Origin: Pomacea canaliculata
Lineage: Eukaryota > Mollusca > Gastropoda > Architaenioglossa > Ampullariidae
Length of the DNA stretch: 64,000 bases
Reading direction: 5' to 3'
Assembly: GCF_003073045.1 (NCBI RefSeq)
Contig: NC_037593.1
Span: 24,113,868-24,177,867, forward strand
In this document: piece after piece, positions 62,864 through 64,000 of the stretch
Layout of the letters: every line of letters begins with the position of its first letter
Position numbering within the stretch: the first letter of the stretch is position 1
Notes under the pieces: generated by a model
Told to the model about the DNA's origin: nothing
Database searches by the model: none
The model's input: only the letters and a program-made list of their open reading frames with translations
Program-made: the position numbers and the translations under genes

Positions 62864-63730
62864 ATGAGGTTCCTGGTGTTGGCAGCGTTGGTGGCTACTG
62901 CCTTGGCTTCACCCGTGATAGACTTTGGTCTCCTATCAGACGAGGAGATAGAGTACATCAACAAAGTACAGACCTCCTGGAAGGTAACACCAGAAAGAGA
63001 GCAAAGGAGGTGGTCTTTCTGGACTTTTACCATCACCAAGAAGACGCCTCTAGCATTTCCTGAATACCTTTCACTCACACACACATGCATAGTCAACCCT
63101 AGATATCACTTTACTCTATGATGTCAGGAGATCAAATCTTCTATTACACGACAAGCTGTTCTATCAAACATGCAAATTAACATTGAAATTTTCCAATGTT
63201 TCATTATTTGATCAAAAGCACAAGGATATCTTGTCACACCCAAAGGTCTAACAACTGGACTAGCACAAAGAGTAAAGCATGCGGAGCACCTCACATCCCG
63301 CAAACGGGCATGGCTAGCGAGAGGTTTATAATTATGTAACAGAAGAATGCACAAGACGAATTATAGCAAAAATTTAACGAACAGAAACAAAGCAACACCC
63401 GTCGCATTAATCTTGCGAAGCATGCAACCATTAGAGCTGGAAATGTTGATAAAAATAAAGACAACTAAGGTAACGGGACAGGACAGAGAATGTAAAAAAA
63501 TCTTTTTTCCTTCAAAGGCTGGCCGAAACTTTCCCAAAGGTGCAACCTACGTTAAGAACCTGATGGGAGTGGACATGAAGAAATCTCTAGCCTACATGAA
63601 GAAACACCTGAAAGAGAAGGAATATGGCGAGCTGACTGCTTTACCCGACAACTTTGATGCCAGAGTGCAATGGCCCAACTGTCCGACAATCAAGGAGGTT
63701 CGAGACCAGGGCAACTGCGGCTCTTGCTGG
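62864..63730 (+). CDS. Cathepsin B-like cysteine protease, gene C (5' part)
   Basis: Two coding exons are in the window: 62864-62983 (40 codons) and 63518-63730 (71 codons). Exon 1 gives a signal peptide ([16 protein letters not shown]) and the start of a C1 propeptide ending QTSWK; exon 2 starts [12 protein letters not shown] and runs to the catalytic Cys110 in QGNCGSCW before donor gtaagg. Intron positions and phases equal those of genes A and B, but exon 2 is one codon longer and the propeptide middle ([18 protein letters not shown]) is diverged and more basic. Remaining exons lie beyond the window; none is visible in 63,731-64,000. An older paralogue than the A/B pair. Confidence 0.92.
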
Positions 63731-64000
63731 GTAAGGCTGTGTTCAAATAATTTGCGCCTTACAGGAATACCAGTGATAAATACTTTTCCTGTACAAATGT
63801 TTCCTGTTACTATCACCTAATAGCTGAACCAATAAAAAAGTTATACTGTTACTTTAGGACTATACACCATGAACAAAAGGTGTTTTAAAATATGTACATT
63901 TCGTAAAAAGCATAAAGCAATTTGTAAACAGTTTAACATCCGGAAATGCACTGACAAAATTCAATTTTTTCGTTCAATGAAAGGAAACAGTTTTAGAGGT

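Overview
This window is eukaryotic nuclear DNA, most likely from a mollusc and probably a gastropod. Genes are split by GT...AG introns, intergenic DNA is AT-rich with many microsatellites, and there are hAT-type, fold-back and non-LTR transposon remnants. The species call is inference; the sequence shows an animal genome but does not name the species. There are no operons, CRISPR arrays or prokaryotic features.

Layout. Positions 1-31,730 hold no supported protein-coding exon. Most of that stretch is one ~12 kb segment present twice: 3,036-15,238, then a gap of exactly 100 N (15,240-15,339), then 15,340-~29,525. The similarity starts at the first base after the gap and runs to the last base before it, which is the dovetail pattern of two overlapping contigs placed end to end. 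The copies also differ mostly by one-base insertions and deletions near the contig edges. I therefore read this as a false duplication (unmerged haplotypes or an unmerged contig overlap) rather than biology. The second copy alone carries a ~1.67 kb insertion containing a tRNA-Arg(ACG) gene with a scrambled T-arm.

At 31,731-33,657 lie the last two coding exons of a TASK-type two-pore-domain (K2P) potassium channel. The first exon falls at the GYG codon of pore 1, and the last ends in a KRASI tail. The exon for M1 and the first pore helix is not seen, so it probably lies left of the window and the duplicated segment probably sits in this gene's large first intron. From 33,658 to ~45,080 I see no supportable gene.

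From 45.1 kb to the end is a cathepsin B cluster, all on the plus strand. Genes A (46,136-49,542) and B (52,244-56,787) are complete eight-exon, 331-residue copies in a ~5.4-6.5 kb tandem duplication that includes TATA promoter, intronic leader and 3' flank. Gene C (from 62,864) is a more diverged paralogue cut off by the window end after coding exon 2. All three share intron positions and phases over the exons that can be compared. Gene B looks like a normal cathepsin B. Gene A keeps the catalytic residues but has changed many normally fixed positions around the active site and S2 pocket, so it is a candidate for altered function. Mobile DNA separates the copies: a 370 bp hAT-like element with a perfect 8 bp target duplication in gene B, and a 556 bp fold-back element and a non-LTR retrotransposon remnant in the long first intron proposed for gene C.
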